A DNA stretch of 64,000 nucleotides from Liquorilactobacillus ghanensis DSM 18630 (GCF_001435235.1 NZ_AZGB01000015.1:191117-255116); one strand, 5' to 3'; counted from the first letter of the stretch, positions 39,006 to 49,741 are shown. Program-made: numbers and translations. Notes: generated from the sequence alone by a model not told the origin.

Positions 39006-40961
39006 TTGATTTTATTGCAAGTTCAACACGTCGCACGTTTATTCGGCGCTGACGTTCTTTTTAAAAATATTGATTTGAATATTCAAGAAAATTCACGAAT
39101 TGCGCTGGTCGGTCGAAATGGCGTCGGCAAATCAACGTTATTAAAAATAATCATGGAACAACAACCGGCTGATCAAGGCGAGATAACTAAAACTAAAAAC
39201 CTAACGATTGGGTATCTTGCACAAGATACGGGTCTAGCTTCAACTAACACTATTTATAAAGAAATGCTCCAAGTTTTTGAGCCCTTAAGAAAAATGGAAC
39301 AAAAAATTCATCAATTGGAGCAACAGATTGCCTCAGCATCCCAGTCTCAAACCGCTCCAACTAAAGAATATCAACGCTTATTGGCGCAATACGACCAGTT
39401 GCAGCATGATTTTAAAGAAAAAAATGGTTATGGTTACCAAGCTGAAATTCGTTCCGTGCTTCATGGATTTAAATTTAACGAAGAAGATTATGACAAAAAA
39501 ATCACCAGTCTTTCTGGCGGTCAAAAAACCCGACTTGCTTTAGCAAAACTATTATTGGAAAAACGTGATCTTCTAATCCTTGATGAACCAACCAACCATC
39601 TAGACATTGAAACCCTTAATTGGCTGGAAAATTATTTGCAGGGATATACCGGGGCTTTACTGCTTGTTTCCCATGATCGTTATTTTCTTGATAAAATTGC
39701 GCATGATGTTTATGAACTAACACCCACGGCTGCTGTTCATTATTCTGGTAATTATTCAGCTTATATCAACAAAAAAAAGCTGCGCCTGCAGCAACAAGAA
39801 AAAGCTTACGAAAAACAGCAAGAAAAAATTGATAAACTAGAAGATTTTGTCAAAAAAAATATTGTCCGTGCTTCAACAACCAAACGAGCACAGAGCCGAC
39901 GAAAACAATTAGAAAAAATTGATCGGTTAGAAAAACCTAAAAATCAGCAAAAAGGACCACGTTTTTCATTTACAGCTGAACATTCAAGCGGCAACCTAGT
40001 TTTAAGTGTCAAGCAAGCTTATATTGGCTACCAAAAAAAGCCACTTGCTGGGCCAATTAATTTTGAGCTCCGGCAAAAACAAATTATGGCAATCGTTGGA
40101 CCAAATGGTGTCGGAAAATCGACTCTTTTAAAAAGCATTCTCGGCAAAATTCCTTTTATTTCAGGAAGCAGTCGTTTCGGAGCGCAAGTTGATCCTGGTT
40201 ATTACGACCAAGAGCTGCATAATTTAACTGCTGATAAAAGTGTTTTAAATGAAGTTTGGGATGATCACCCCACAATGCCAGAAAAAGATATTCGTTCCAT
40301 TTTGGGAAGCTTTTTATTCCGGGGTTCAGATGTTGCTAAAATTGTCAGCCAATTATCTGGTGGTGAAAAAGCTCGACTTTTACTGACAAAATTAGCCTTA
40401 AACCATCATAATCTGCTGTTGTTCGATGAACCGACTAATCACTTGGATATTGAAAGCAAAGAAGTGCTTGAACAAGCCCTGCTTGATTTTGATGGTACAG
40501 TATTATTCGTTTCACATGACCGTTACTTTATTAATAAAGTTGCTTCACAAGTACTCGAACTTAGCGCTCAAGGCGGGCAATTGTTCCTAGGGGACTATGA
40601 CTATTACATAGCCAAAAAAGCCGAACAACAATTATTAGCTGCACAAGCAGCTGAGAAAACAGCAACTACTCCAACAAATCAGGAAAAGCAGCCAACTATC
40701 CCTGCTGATTACCAAGAGAGAAAGCAACAACAACGTGAAAAGCGAAAATTAGAACGAACTGTTGCTGCGTTAGAAAAAGAGCTTGAAGAATTAGAAACTG
40801 CTGCTGATGCGATTCAGCAAGCCATGGCAGAATCAGTAAATTACACCGATCCGGTAAAAATTAAAAAACTGCAAACTCAATTAACTGACAATCAACAAAC
40901 TCAGCAGCAAATTGAATCAAAATGGGAAACAGCTGCTGCTGAACTTGAAAAATTAGAATAA
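39006..40961 (+). CDS. ABC-F family ATPase (YdiF-like)
   Basis: Soluble tandem-ABC protein of the ribosome-associated ABC-F group; no membrane part. It has 651 residues: first cassette with GRNGVGKST, LSGGQKTRLALAKLL and LLILDEPTNHLDIE; a charged linker (about 245-315); second cassette with GPNGVGKST, LSGGEKARLLLTKL and LLLFDEPTNHLDIE; and a C-terminal coiled coil (about 560-650). The TTG start follows CAAGGAAG. Position beside tsaD and rex matches Bacillus ydiF. The role is probably in translation; resistance is not implied by sequence alone. Confidence 0.93.
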   Translation: MILLQVQHVARLFGADVLFKNIDLNIQENSRIALVGRNGVGKSTLLKIIMEQQPADQGEITKTKNLTIGYLAQDTGLASTNTIYKEMLQVFEPLRKMEQKIHQLEQQIASASQSQTAPTKEYQRLLAQYDQLQHDFKEKNGYGYQAEIRSVLHGFKFNEEDYDKKITSLSGGQKTRLALAKLLLEKRDLLILDEPTNHLDIETLNWLENYLQGYTGALLLVSHDRYFLDKIAHDVYELTPTAAVHYSGNYSAYINKKKLRLQQQEKAYEKQQEKIDKLEDFVKKNIVRASTTKRAQSRRKQLEKIDRLEKPKNQQKGPRFSFTAEHSSGNLVLSVKQAYIGYQKKPLAGPINFELRQKQIMAIVGPNGVGKSTLLKSILGKIPFISGSSRFGAQVDPGYYDQELHNLTADKSVLNEVWDDHPTMPEKDIRSILGSFLFRGSDVAKIVSQLSGGEKARLLLTKLALNHHNLLLFDEPTNHLDIESKEVLEQALLDFDGTVLFVSHDRYFINKVASQVLELSAQGGQLFLGDYDYYIAKKAEQQLLAAQAAEKTATTPTNQEKQPTIPADYQERKQQQREKRKLERTVAALEKELEELETAADAIQQAMAESVNYTDPVKIKKLQTQLTDNQQTQQQIESKWETAAAELEKLE

Positions 40962-40976
40962 AATTACTCACAAAAA

Positions 40977-41012
40977 AAGCTTGTTGCGAAAGTTTCGCAG
41001 CAAGTTTTTATT
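40977..41012. terminator. Bidirectional terminator between the ABC-F gene and tsaD
   Basis: GCTTGTTGCGAAA-G-TTTCGCAGCAAGT with a T-run on the right (GTTTTTATTT) and an A-run on the left. It overlaps the tsaD stop codon. Confidence 0.9.
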
Positions 41013-42039
41013 TGATCCAGTCAAATTCTAAACTAGGATCAGCGTTTAAAGTCAGATCAGCTCGTTCTCCTGCTTGAAAAGCAACATGTGCAGCTGCACC
41101 GATCATTGCAGCATTATCACCGCATAAACTTAACGGTGCTTTCAATAAAGTAACTGTCGGATGATATTTTTCCATGGCATCACCTAATGCTGTCCGCAAT
41201 CCTGTATTAGCTGCAACACCACCGGCTAATATTAATTGCTTCACTGGATACTGTCGCAAAGCATGCATTGTTTTAGCAACCAAAACATCAATTACACTTT
41301 GCTGGAAACTGGCTGCTAAATCAGCCTGATTTAACTGCTGCTGAACTTGGTCAGCATGATGCATTGTATTAATGAAAGCACTTTTTAATCCACTGAAACT
41401 AAAATCAAAATTATCATCTTTTAGCATTGCTCGCGGAAATTTGAATGTGTCATGACCTTGATGAGCCAGTTCGTCGATCTTCCTGCCAGCCGGATAATCG
41501 ATTCCCAAAACACGACCAACTTTGTCGTAAGCTTCCCCGGCTGCATCATCTCGCGTTTCACCAATAATTTGATAACTATTAGGTTCCTTTAAATAAACCA
41601 ATTCTGTATGACCGCCAGAAACTAATAATGCTAACGCAGGAAACTTAATTTCTCCAGCAAATCGGGCTGCATAAATATGTCCGGCCATGTGATTTACTGG
41701 AACCAATGGCAGATCGTGAGCAAAAGCTACAGTCTTGGCTGCTGTCACTCCCACCAATAACGCGCCAACCAGCCCCGGTCCATATGTTACCGCAACAGCA
41801 TTCAAATCCTGATAATCAACCTTAGCTCGCTCCAGCGCATCAGCCAAGCAGATCGTAACTTGTTCAATATGATGACGGCTGGCCACTTCTGGAACCACTC
41901 CGCCGAAACGCCGCTGACTATTAATTTGCGTTGCAATTACATTAGACAAAATTTTATTTCCATTTTCAATAACGGCCACACTGGTTTCATCACAACTTGA
42001 TTCAAAAGCCAGTATTAATTCGCGATTTGTTTTATTCAT
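41008..42039 (-). CDS. tsaD: tRNA t6A synthesis protein TsaD
   Basis: Transfers the threonylcarbamoyl group to A37 of ANN-decoding tRNAs, with TsaB and TsaE. It has 343 residues, ASKHA fold: [12 protein letters not shown], the metal-binding histidines in [19 protein letters not shown], and [11 protein letters not shown]. It overlaps rimI by 8 bases. The neighbouring tsaB supports the call; tsaE is not in this window. Confidence 0.97.
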   Translation of the reverse strand: MNKTNRELILAFESSCDETSVAVIENGNKILSNVIATQINSQRRFGGVVPEVASRHHIEQVTICLADALERAKVDYQDLNAVAVTYGPGLVGALLVGVTAAKTVAFAHDLPLVPVNHMAGHIYAARFAGEIKFPALALLVSGGHTELVYLKEPNSYQIIGETRDDAAGEAYDKVGRVLGIDYPAGRKIDELAHQGHDTFKFPRAMLKDDNFDFSFSGLKSAFINTMHHADQVQQQLNQADLAASFQQSVIDVLVAKTMHALRQYPVKQLILAGGVAANTGLRTALGDAMEKYHPTVTLLKAPLSLCGDNAAMIGAAAHVAFQAGERADLTLNADPSLEFDWIK

Positions 42040-42619
42040 TTATTTTCGATTCCTTTTTTAACATATACTGCATATTAATTGCGTCTTCAAGATTTGATTG
42101 ATAATATTCCTTAGTTAACCCCAAACAAACAAAACCAAAATTTGTATATAGCTGCTGTGCCGATTTATTACTCAAGCGAACTTCTAGTGAAATTGTCTGG
42201 AAATTTCGCTGTTGAGCAATTTTTCTGACTACTTTTAATAAAAAAGTTGCTAACCCCTGGTGCTGAAAATTATTGGCTACCGCTAAACTGGTAATATGAA
42301 TGTCTGATTGTTTAGTATCAAAATCTGTTCCAATAAAAGCTACTAATTGATCATTGAAACGCAATAATAAATACAATTTTTCTTGAGTGTTTTTCAGTTC
42401 ATCAGCAAATACTTTCCGGTTCCAAGCAGTTTCTTGCGGGAAGACCTGTTGACGTAGTTTTACCAACTCGGGAATGTCGGTAATCAGAGCCCGACATAAT
42501 AAATAAGAATGTCCTTCTAATTCAACCAAGTGGTTATTAAAAACTGGAACTGAATTTCGTGACTGTGGGTTACGTAACCAATTGAATAATAATTTAAAAT
42601 TTTTCCACAAGCGGTTCAT
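42032..42619 (-). CDS. rimI: RimI-like ribosomal-protein S18 alanine N-acetyltransferase
   Basis: GNAT-fold N-acetyltransferase. It has 195 residues, about 40 more at the N-terminus than a minimal RimI. The acetyl-CoA motif [18 protein letters not shown] and the later [11 protein letters not shown] are clear. It sits between tsaB and tsaD and overlaps both, the conserved tsaB-rimI-tsaD arrangement. Confidence 0.9.
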   Translation of the reverse strand: MNRLWKNFKLLFNWLRNPQSRNSVPVFNNHLVELEGHSYLLCRALITDIPELVKLRQQVFPQETAWNRKVFADELKNTQEKLYLLLRFNDQLVAFIGTDFDTKQSDIHITSLAVANNFQHQGLATFLLKVVRKIAQQRNFQTISLEVRLSNKSAQQLYTNFGFVCLGLTKEYYQSNLEDAINMQYMLKKESKINE

Positions 42620-43322
42620 TTAACTTCTCCTGATGATGGGCTAGCCAATATTTTTCTGCTTGAGTTACCCGTAAATAACGTGGCACAAAACTATGAATTT
42701 CAACCGGTGCAGCCGTTCGACCTAATAAACCCAACTGATAGGCTTGGGGATAATCAAAAACTCCGGTTGCCAAAGTTATTTTGTTAGTTAATTCAGCTTG
42801 CAACTGTTGATTAAATTGTTGGGCGTCATGACCGACCAAAATAACTTTAGGAAACTTTTGTAATTTCGCTGTTAATTCAGCCAACGTTAAATGCTGATCC
42901 GGCAGCAAATTGATTAATTGCTGTTTTTTCTGCTGATAAATACCAGCAAAAACACACTGTCGGCGAGCATCAAATAAAGGAACGATCACCGTGTTTTGAT
43001 TTTCTGGTTGTAGTGGCGCTGCTAAAACAGCTAAACTTGAAATTCCGACTAATTCTTTTTTTAAAACAAATGCCAATGTCTTGGCTGCTGTAACCCCAAT
43101 TCGAAGCCCTGTATAAGAGCCCGGCCCCTGAGCAACTACTATCCGATCAAGCTGATCCGGTTGCAAATCGACTCGCTGAAGTAAGTCAGCAATTAAAGGC
43201 AACAGCATTGTACTATGATCTTTTTGATGATAATTAAAAGTTGTCGTTGCTAATAACTGGTTATCTTGGAGCACCGCTACACTTAACGGCTGATTAGATG
43301 TATCAATTGCTAAAATAATCAT
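42594..43322 (-). CDS. tsaB: tRNA t6A synthesis protein TsaB
   Basis: Scaffold partner of TsaD in t6A synthesis. It has 242 residues: the ASKHA start AIDTSNQPLSVAVL and the conserved VAQGPGSYTGLRIGVTAAKTLA. First gene of the tsaB-rimI-tsaD operon, with overlapping ends. Confidence 0.96.
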   Translation of the reverse strand: MIILAIDTSNQPLSVAVLQDNQLLATTTFNYHQKDHSTMLLPLIADLLQRVDLQPDQLDRIVVAQGPGSYTGLRIGVTAAKTLAFVLKKELVGISSLAVLAAPLQPENQNTVIVPLFDARRQCVFAGIYQQKKQQLINLLPDQHLTLAELTAKLQKFPKVILVGHDAQQFNQQLQAELTNKITLATGVFDYPQAYQLGLLGRTAAPVEIHSFVPRYLRVTQAEKYWLAHHQEKLNEPLVEKF

Positions 43323-43410
43323 TGTATTTATCTCTTAACCTCACTCTTCTGTGAATTATCTTATCACACTTTTTAAAGCCGCAAGCTTAAATTTTAATGT
43401 TTTAATCATA

Positions 43411-43442
43411 AAAAAACTGGGATGAAATCACCCCAGTTTTTT
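43411..43442. terminator. Terminator after folT
   Basis: AAAAAACTGGG-N9-CCCAGTTTTTT, symmetric, with T-runs on both strands. It ends the folT transcript. Confidence 0.9.
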
Positions 43443-43449
43443 AATATTA

Positions 43450-43977
43450 TTAAATTCGCCGTTTTAAACTTATTAATGTTCGATTACTGCTGATAATTTT
43501 TAAAACCAGAAACTGAATTGGCAGCATTAATAGTTCCTTAAAAGCTCGCATCCAAAAGATTGCGTTAAACGAAGTATGATACAGTAAGCAAACCCACCAA
43601 GTATTCAAAACTGCATCAACCAAAAATAAATTGAGCAAAATTGCCGCTAAAAGCCGCCAATTCGTTATTTCTTTTTGGTAAAAAAACAATCCATAGATAA
43701 ATGCGCCCAAAAAAGCTGAGATGGTAAAACCAAAAAAATAACTTCCCTGCCCACCGTTTAACAGTAAGGCACTTACGATATCGGCTAATCCAGCAGCGAC
43801 TCCAGCCAAAATTGGCCCAAACCAAGCTGCCATCAAAAAGGTTACCGCAAAAGTAAAACTAATTCGAACCGACCAAATACCGAAAGACAGAAATTTGGCA
43901 ACTACCAAATTCAGTGCAATTAGCAAACCTAACAATGCGATTTTTCGCGTTGTTAAATGTGATACAAAAATATTCAT
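43450..43977 (-). CDS. folT: ECF transporter S component for folate
   Basis: Membrane substrate-binding subunit that works with a shared EcfA-A'-T module (not in this window) to import folates. It has 175 residues, six spans, the S-component segment LNLVVAKFLSFGIWSVRISF and LLNGGQGSYFFGFTISAFLGA. The THF riboswitch directly upstream supports folate as the substrate. The ATG lies after GGGAGATGTCTTAA. Confidence 0.88.
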   Translation of the reverse strand: MNIFVSHLTTRKIALLGLLIALNLVVAKFLSFGIWSVRISFTFAVTFLMAAWFGPILAGVAAGLADIVSALLLNGGQGSYFFGFTISAFLGAFIYGLFFYQKEITNWRLLAAILLNLFLVDAVLNTWWVCLLYHTSFNAIFWMRAFKELLMLPIQFLVLKIISSNRTLISLKRRI

Positions 43978-44014
43978 TTAAGACATCTCCCAGATTGGAG
44001 CTGCCACAATTAAA

Positions 44015-44110
44015 TTGCGGCGAATGCGAAAATAAAACCGCAGGAAATCCTTTCGTCTGAAAGACACATTCCGTCCTTTCAGCACTTAACGCTTCATTTT
44101 CTACCCCGAA
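44015..44110 (-). ncRNA. THF riboswitch of folT
   Basis: The minus strand carries the conserved pieces of the tetrahydrofolate riboswitch in order: GGGGTAGA, GAAGCGTTAAGTG, ACGGAATG, GACGAAAGGA, CCTGCGG and GCATTCGCC. Downstream, GCCGCAATT/AATTGTGGC form a stem, and CTCC can pair with the GGGAG ribosome site of folT, pointing to translational control. Confidence 0.88.
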
Positions 44111-44133
44111 ATTTGTATTTTTAATACTTCGCC

Positions 44134-44139
44134 ATTATA
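44134..44139 (-). promoter_or_regulatory. Extended -10 of the folT promoter
   Basis: Minus-strand TGCTATAAT, about 25 bases upstream of the riboswitch. No strong -35, as usual for extended -10 promoters. Confidence 0.65.
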
Positions 44140-44185
44140 GCACACTTTCGCTTAAAGTACTTAAAAGTTGTAGATTTGCTGTAAA

Positions 44186-44947
44186 TTACACTATTTTATC
44201 CCAGAGACATTGAGCACGGCAGCTCTCCTGCTGTCCAACAGAAACTTGATGATGAGTTATTAACATCCCCGAATCAGCTGCTGTAATTGGCTCGTCTACC
44301 TTACTAGTCACAAGTTCACCGTAATGCACTTCACGCTTGTAACGAATATTCATCTGCTTTAATTGATGAGTAATCAAAAAATCCTCTGGTAAGGAATCAA
44401 CAATCCAGTCAAAATAATGAACATTATTAACATGTTGATTGGCATCAATATCCATAAAACGAACTCGATAATCTTTACTTTGAGCAGTCTTAGCTGCATC
44501 AAATTTTTCCGGTTCTGCAATCCGTTCAACTTTGGCTGTGTAATCAGAACCATAGGGAGCTACCAGTTCATCCGGAACTTTGGTAATTTTTCGTTTTTGC
44601 TGATCCATTAGTATAAAAATACTATGCATTTTAGCTAATGTATGTCCAGCCAGATCCTCCAACCAAAAATCCCGATAACAAAAGTAATGATTATACGCAG
44701 TTGCTTGTGTCTTAATCACAACCTGTTCTTTTAATCGTGGTAAACGCTCAATAGTCAGTAAATGTTGTGTAACAACCCAGCCTAAATCTTGGGCATGAAT
44801 TTTCTGTGATGTTATCCCCAAGGCATCGCTTTGATCTTGAGAAGCCAGCATCAAAATATTAACCAGCATCCCCGGCGTTACTTGGCGTGTTCGATCTGTT
44901 TCATAAAATAAAATTTGATGTTTCTCTGAAAAAATATCTGCAGTCAC
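44186..44947 (-). CDS. Acyl-ACP thioesterase
   Basis: Hydrolyses acyl-ACP and so ends fatty-acid elongation or trims chains. It has 253 residues, two tandem hot-dog folds: the first near HQILFYETDRTRQVTP, the second near DIDANQHVNNVHYFDWIVDSLP, whose Asn and His fit the active site of this family. The GTG start follows GGGAGTGAGCAT. It follows rsmI by 11 bases and probably shares its transcript. Confidence 0.9.
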   Translation of the reverse strand: MTADIFSEKHQILFYETDRTRQVTPGMLVNILMLASQDQSDALGITSQKIHAQDLGWVVTQHLLTIERLPRLKEQVVIKTQATAYNHYFCYRDFWLEDLAGHTLAKMHSIFILMDQQKRKITKVPDELVAPYGSDYTAKVERIAEPEKFDAAKTAQSKDYRVRFMDIDANQHVNNVHYFDWIVDSLPEDFLITHQLKQMNIRYKREVHYGELVTSKVDEPITAADSGMLITHHQVSVGQQESCRAQCLWDKIV

Positions 44948-44958
44948 ATGCTCACTCC

Positions 44959-45846
44959 CTAATCTTTCTTCAAATGATGAAAAGCATTATAAACAACTTG
45001 TTTTTTTAGTTGATGTTGTTTAGCAACTTGTTTAATTGCCTCATTAGCACGACAATTGCCACTAGTAATCAATTCTTTAACCTGCGTCTCTAATTCATCA
45101 GCACTAGCTGCTTGCTGCTTAACTGCCACAGCCGGTTTACCAGCAATAATTAAGCAAAACTCACCGCGCACTGTCTGTTCTTGACTCCAGGCTAAAGCTT
45201 GCGCTAATGTTCCTCTTAAAAATTCTTCAAACTTTTTGGTCAACTCGCGGCCTAACACAATTTGTCGATCTTCACCTAAAAGGTTATTTAACTCCTGCAA
45301 CGTTTTTTTTAAATGATGTGGTGACTCATAGAGAATAAAAGTAACCTGCTGTTGAGCTAAAAAAGCCGTCTGCTGCTGGCGTAATTTTTTCTGTCGAGTT
45401 AAGAAACCGAAAAATAAAAATGGCTGCGGAACTAAACCAGATGCGATTAGGGCCGTTAACCCAGCATTAGGACCAGGCAAAGGAATTACTGGAATTCTTT
45501 TAGCAATTGCGGCAACTACCAACTCATGTCCTGGATCACTAATTGAAGGCATACCGGCATCACTGACTTGAGCAATTTTCTTTCCTGCTTGTAATTTTGC
45601 CAACAACTGCGGAATTCGTTCCTGAGTATTATGTTCATGAAAACTCAGCTGCGATGTTTTAATATCAAAATAATTTAATAGTTTCTGTGTATTTCGCGTA
45701 TCTTCTGCTGCAATTAAATCAACTTTTTTCAAGACTTCAACCGCTCGAAAAGTCATATCACCCAAATTACCAATTGGTGTGGGTACTAAATAAAGCGCTC
45801 CGGTTTCAGCTGGCTGCTGATAACTGCTGATTGCCGCTAATCCCAT
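44959..45846 (-). CDS. rsmI: 16S rRNA (cytidine-1402-2'-O)-methyltransferase
   Basis: Methylates C1402 in the decoding centre of 16S rRNA. It has 295 residues from ATG 45846, after GGGGAGCGG. Tetrapyrrole-methylase fold: YLVPTPIGNLGD, AAEDTRNTQKLL and SDAGMPSISDPG. The start ATG overlaps the yabA stop (TAATG), so translation is coupled; a 14-codon longer frame is unsupported. Confidence 0.96.
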   Translation of the reverse strand: MGLAAISSYQQPAETGALYLVPTPIGNLGDMTFRAVEVLKKVDLIAAEDTRNTQKLLNYFDIKTSQLSFHEHNTQERIPQLLAKLQAGKKIAQVSDAGMPSISDPGHELVVAAIAKRIPVIPLPGPNAGLTALIASGLVPQPFLFFGFLTRQKKLRQQQTAFLAQQQVTFILYESPHHLKKTLQELNNLLGEDRQIVLGRELTKKFEEFLRGTLAQALAWSQEQTVRGEFCLIIAGKPAVAVKQQAASADELETQVKELITSGNCRANEAIKQVAKQHQLKKQVVYNAFHHLKKD

Positions 45847-46184
45847 TATTTCCGCTCCCCATAAATAATATTCTGGCAAAAAACACAAGGCTCATCATTT
45901 AATCGCCGGGTACCATACATATTGTCAACGTTGCACACATGAAAACCTTGTTCATAAAGTTTTTCCAAGTTTTTTCTTGATTTTGATAAGCCACCATTTT
46001 CACTGCTTTTATGCTGCTCTAATTCTTGAAGATGATCACGTAAATGCTGATTTTCAATTTCCAATTCAGCATTGCGCTCAATCACCTCCATTAAGGATTT
46101 TTGAATTTCACTAAGTTCTGCTACAGATTTGTGGGCATGCAGTTCAAGTTCTGCAAACTTATCATACAGAGTCCGATCATCCAA
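45846..46184 (-). CDS. yabA: Replication initiation control protein YabA
   Basis: Limits over-initiation by binding DnaA and DnaN. It has 112 residues: an N-terminal coiled coil (about 5-60) and a C-terminal zinc region with HVCN and CVFC. The TTG at 46184 lies 5-8 bases after GAGGTGG and is preferred over a GTG 9 bases upstream. Position between holB and rsmI is the conserved one. Confidence 0.93.
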   Translation of the reverse strand: MDDRTLYDKFAELELHAHKSVAELSEIQKSLMEVIERNAELEIENQHLRDHLQELEQHKSSENGGLSKSRKNLEKLYEQGFHVCNVDNMYGTRRLNDEPCVFCQNIIYGERK

Positions 46185-46205
46185 GTGTTCCACCTCGATT
46201 GCTTA

Positions 46206-47207
46206 TTACCTATCATAACATTTAAGCAACTGTAAAGTTAATGCTTCCAATGCATTTTGAAAATTAATATTGGCCTGTCTTAGCCGTGTCTGATTCAATA
46301 ATAGTTCAATTGCTGCCAGTTGCTGTTTAAACGCCGTTTGAGTTAACTTAGGCGCTAATTGTTCTTCATATTTCGCAAAATAATGCAATTTACCATTAAC
46401 CATAGAATTTATAATGTCTTTTGCCAGTAATTCTAACAACTCCAACAATAATTGGTGATCTTTTTTTTCGGTCAGTAAAGGCATAATTTGTGCTTGAATA
46501 TCAACCATGCTTAACCAATCATTATTCAAAATTTTCAAATACCACTCTGCCAATTTATCGCTTAATTGATAAACTAATCCATTTTGATCCAATTGTTGTG
46601 CTATTTGCAAATCAACAGTCAATCCGGCTAGTAAATCAGCTTTGCCGCTCGGAATTTGAGCTTGACTAAATACTTGACTGCGCTGCTGCTCACTGGGAAT
46701 CACCATCTTTAGCAATTGACAGCGCGAAATAATAGTCGGCAATAATTGACTAATATTTTGAGCCAGTAGAAAGAATGTCATTTGACCACTGGGTTCCTCG
46801 ATAAATTTTAACAAACTATTAGCCGCACTGATCGTTAATTTTTCAGCTGCTTCCAAGATAATAACTTTGCGCCGACCTTCAACTCCGCTTTTAGAAAACT
46901 CAGATTTTAAAAATCTAGTTTGCTCCACTTTAACACTGTTTCCGTCGGGCACAACGTCAATTACATCTGGATGATTCCCAGTTAAAATCCGCTGGCATTC
47001 TTCGCACTTTCCACAAGGAGCTCCCGAAGCAGCTGGCTGCAAACAAAATAATCCCGCAGCTACCCATAAAGCTAGACTGCGTTTGCCACTGCCAGCTGGT
47101 CCTGCCAATAAATAAGCATGTACCAGCTGTTGTTGCTGCAATAAATCAGCAAAATAATTTGTTAGAAAAGGCTGCTGCTTAGTTATTTCAAATATTTTTT
47201 CTGCCAT
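46206..47207 (-). CDS. holB: DNA polymerase III delta' subunit
   Basis: Part of the clamp loader. It has 333 residues, P-loop GPAGSGKRS, zinc cysteines in CLQPAASGAPCGKCEEC, and the SRC arginine-finger motif (IISRCQLL). It follows darA by 11 bases. Confidence 0.95.
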   Translation of the reverse strand: MAEKIFEITKQQPFLTNYFADLLQQQQLVHAYLLAGPAGSGKRSLALWVAAGLFCLQPAASGAPCGKCEECQRILTGNHPDVIDVVPDGNSVKVEQTRFLKSEFSKSGVEGRRKVIILEAAEKLTISAANSLLKFIEEPSGQMTFFLLAQNISQLLPTIISRCQLLKMVIPSEQQRSQVFSQAQIPSGKADLLAGLTVDLQIAQQLDQNGLVYQLSDKLAEWYLKILNNDWLSMVDIQAQIMPLLTEKKDHQLLLELLELLAKDIINSMVNGKLHYFAKYEEQLAPKLTQTAFKQQLAAIELLLNQTRLRQANINFQNALEALTLQLLKCYDR

Positions 47208-47218
47208 GATCTATTTAA

Positions 47219-48216
<998 letters not shown>

Positions 48217-48361
48217 GCCTTCAACCTCTTTTTCAATCTAGATACTTTTATTTTACTTTACTCTGCTTAGCCTGTCTATTTACAAGGCAGCTCATTAAAA
48301 ATTCAAGAACACCGCTATTATATACTTTACCAACATTAATTGCTCTATCATCTTAGACACT

Positions 48362-48379
48362 TGGGAAATAATTTTCCCA
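48362..48379. repeat. Perfect palindrome TGGGAAA-N4-TTTCCCA
   Basis: 18-base symmetric element upstream of the probable tmk promoter, with the look of an operator. No T-run, so not a terminator. I cannot name a regulator. Confidence 0.55.
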
Positions 48380-48396
48380 TAATATTAATGCTGTGT

Positions 48397-48423
48397 ATAA
48401 AAAATAGCCCTAGCAGGCTATAA
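48397..48423 (-). terminator. Terminator after recR-yaaL
   Basis: Minus-strand ATAGCC-tgctag-GGCTAT followed by TTTTTATAC. Confidence 0.8.
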
Positions 48424-48525
48424 GAAAGTCATGAAATTTTTACACTCAATTACTACTAAAACTGATGGTCGCAAAAATCTACTTGATATCACTAAATAAT
48501 TTAAGCGAACTTGGTAAAACTAGAA

Positions 48526-48768
48526 CTAGTCATGCTCAATCATTGAAGGCCGGAAGTGTGCCTTTACATGTCGGCGACGAGCTTCCAAATACAAAAAAGT
48601 ATATTTTGCCCCTGCTAAATCCACCTCGGCACTTAGTTCATCGTCTTCTTCGCGCATTGCTTGGCGTGTCTGTTTTGCTTTTTCCCAGTTGTCAGCCGCT
48701 TCTTCGATCGCTGCTAACAAATATTCATCATATTCATGTCGTAAATTATGCTTTGCATGTCCAAACAT
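48526..48768 (-). CDS. yaaL: YaaL-like DUF2508 protein
   Basis: 80 residues, highly charged and helical (EYDEYLLAAIEEAADNWEKA, then KYTFLYLEARRRHVKAHF). A small family found after recR in Firmicutes, function unknown. The ATG follows GGAAGGCG. It is 18 bases downstream of recR. Confidence 0.88.
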   Translation of the reverse strand: MFGHAKHNLRHEYDEYLLAAIEEAADNWEKAKQTRQAMREEDDELSAEVDLAGAKYTFLYLEARRRHVKAHFRPSMIEHD

Positions 48769-48786
48769 TTATTTCGCCTTCCTGTT

Positions 48787-49386
48787 TCAGATTTCTTGAC
48801 GACCTTCAATTGCTTTGAACAGTGTCATCTCATCTGCATATTCAATATCACTGCCAACCGCTAGTCCATGGGCTAAGCGGGTAACCTTGATTCCAGCCGG
48901 TTTAAGCAGTCGTGCCAAATACATTGCTGTTGCTTCACCTTCTGGAGTTGCATTAGTCGCCACAATAATTTCTTTAATTTGATCATGACTTTGCAGCCGC
49001 TTAACCAATGAAGTAATATTTAAATCATCGGGACCCTTACCTTCCATGGGTGAAAGCACTCCATGCAAAACATGATAAAGTCCATGATACTCTCGCATCT
49101 TTTCAAGCGACATCACGTCTTTAGCCTGCTCCACCACAATAATCTTAGTTTGATCACGGCTGCGATCCCTACAAATCTGACAAGGATCGGTTTCTGTAAT
49201 GTTTCCGCAAATGCTGCAATAATGCAGCTGCCGCTTGGCATCCCGTAAAGCTGCCGCGAATTGATCAACATCTTCTTGCTGCATATCAATTGTAAAGAAA
49301 GCTAAACGGGTGGCAGTTTTTTCACCGATTCCCGGTAGCCGCAAATAACTGTCGATCAATTTAGCGATCGGTTCTGGATACTGCAT
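48787..49386 (-). CDS. recR: Recombination protein RecR
   Basis: Works with RecF and RecO in loading RecA onto gapped DNA. It has 199 residues: helix-hairpin-helix [10 protein letters not shown], four-cysteine zinc finger (CSIC, CQIC), Toprim domain ([14 protein letters not shown]-like [12 protein letters not shown]). In operon with ybaB and dnaX. Confidence 0.97.
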   Translation of the reverse strand: MQYPEPIAKLIDSYLRLPGIGEKTATRLAFFTIDMQQEDVDQFAAALRDAKRQLHYCSICGNITETDPCQICRDRSRDQTKIIVVEQAKDVMSLEKMREYHGLYHVLHGVLSPMEGKGPDDLNITSLVKRLQSHDQIKEIIVATNATPEGEATAMYLARLLKPAGIKVTRLAHGLAVGSDIEYADEMTLFKAIEGRQEI

Positions 49387-49406
49387 CTGAGTTTTCCTTT
49401 CTAAAA

Positions 49407-49721
49407 TTAAAATTTAGGCAGATTATTAGTATACTTTCCCATGGTCTGCTGAGTAGCAGTATCAATTGTTTTCATAGCATCATTAACAGCCATAATAATT
49501 AAATCCTGCAACATTTCAATATCATCCGGATCAACTGCTGCCGGTTTAATTTTGATATCCTGAAGTTCTTTTTTCCCGTTAAACTTAACCGTCACCAGTT
49601 CTTCACTGGCTTTACCGATAAATTCACGTTCCTCCAGAGCAGTCTGATCTTTTTTCATCTGCTTTTGCATTTTCTGCATTTGTTTCATCATGCCTTGCAT
49701 GTTTCCCATCCCACGCATCAT
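49407..49721 (-). CDS. YbaB/EbfC nucleoid-associated protein
   Basis: 104 residues: a methionine-rich helical start ([18 protein letters not shown]) and the YbaB core ([18 protein letters not shown]). Family members bind DNA as tweezers-like dimers. Located between dnaX and recR as usual. Confidence 0.95.
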   Translation of the reverse strand: MMRGMGNMQGMMKQMQKMQKQMKKDQTALEEREFIGKASEELVTVKFNGKKELQDIKIKPAAVDPDDIEMLQDLIIMAVNDAMKTIDTATQQTMGKYTNNLPKF

Positions 49722-49741
49722 TTAAATCATCCTTTCAAACT

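Larger units (their letters stand above)
48217..48525. other. Gap between yaaL and tmk
   Basis: 309 bases. From the yaaL side: about 100 bases without features, then the terminator at 48397-48423, a perfect palindrome at 48362-48379, and a -10-like TATAAT (minus strand, about 48318-48323) for tmk. I see no ORF with a ribosome site; the bofA gene found here in Bacillus is absent. Confidence 0.65.

Noticed and set aside
39006-40961. Antibiotic-resistance ABC-F protein with a regulatory leader
   Set aside because: Position and motifs fit the housekeeping YdiF type; the leader has only a weak GAG/CTC hairpin and no convincing leader peptide.
48465-48818. Plus-strand 117-codon frame across yaaL
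   Set aside because: Antisense to yaaL, no ribosome site, low-complexity product.
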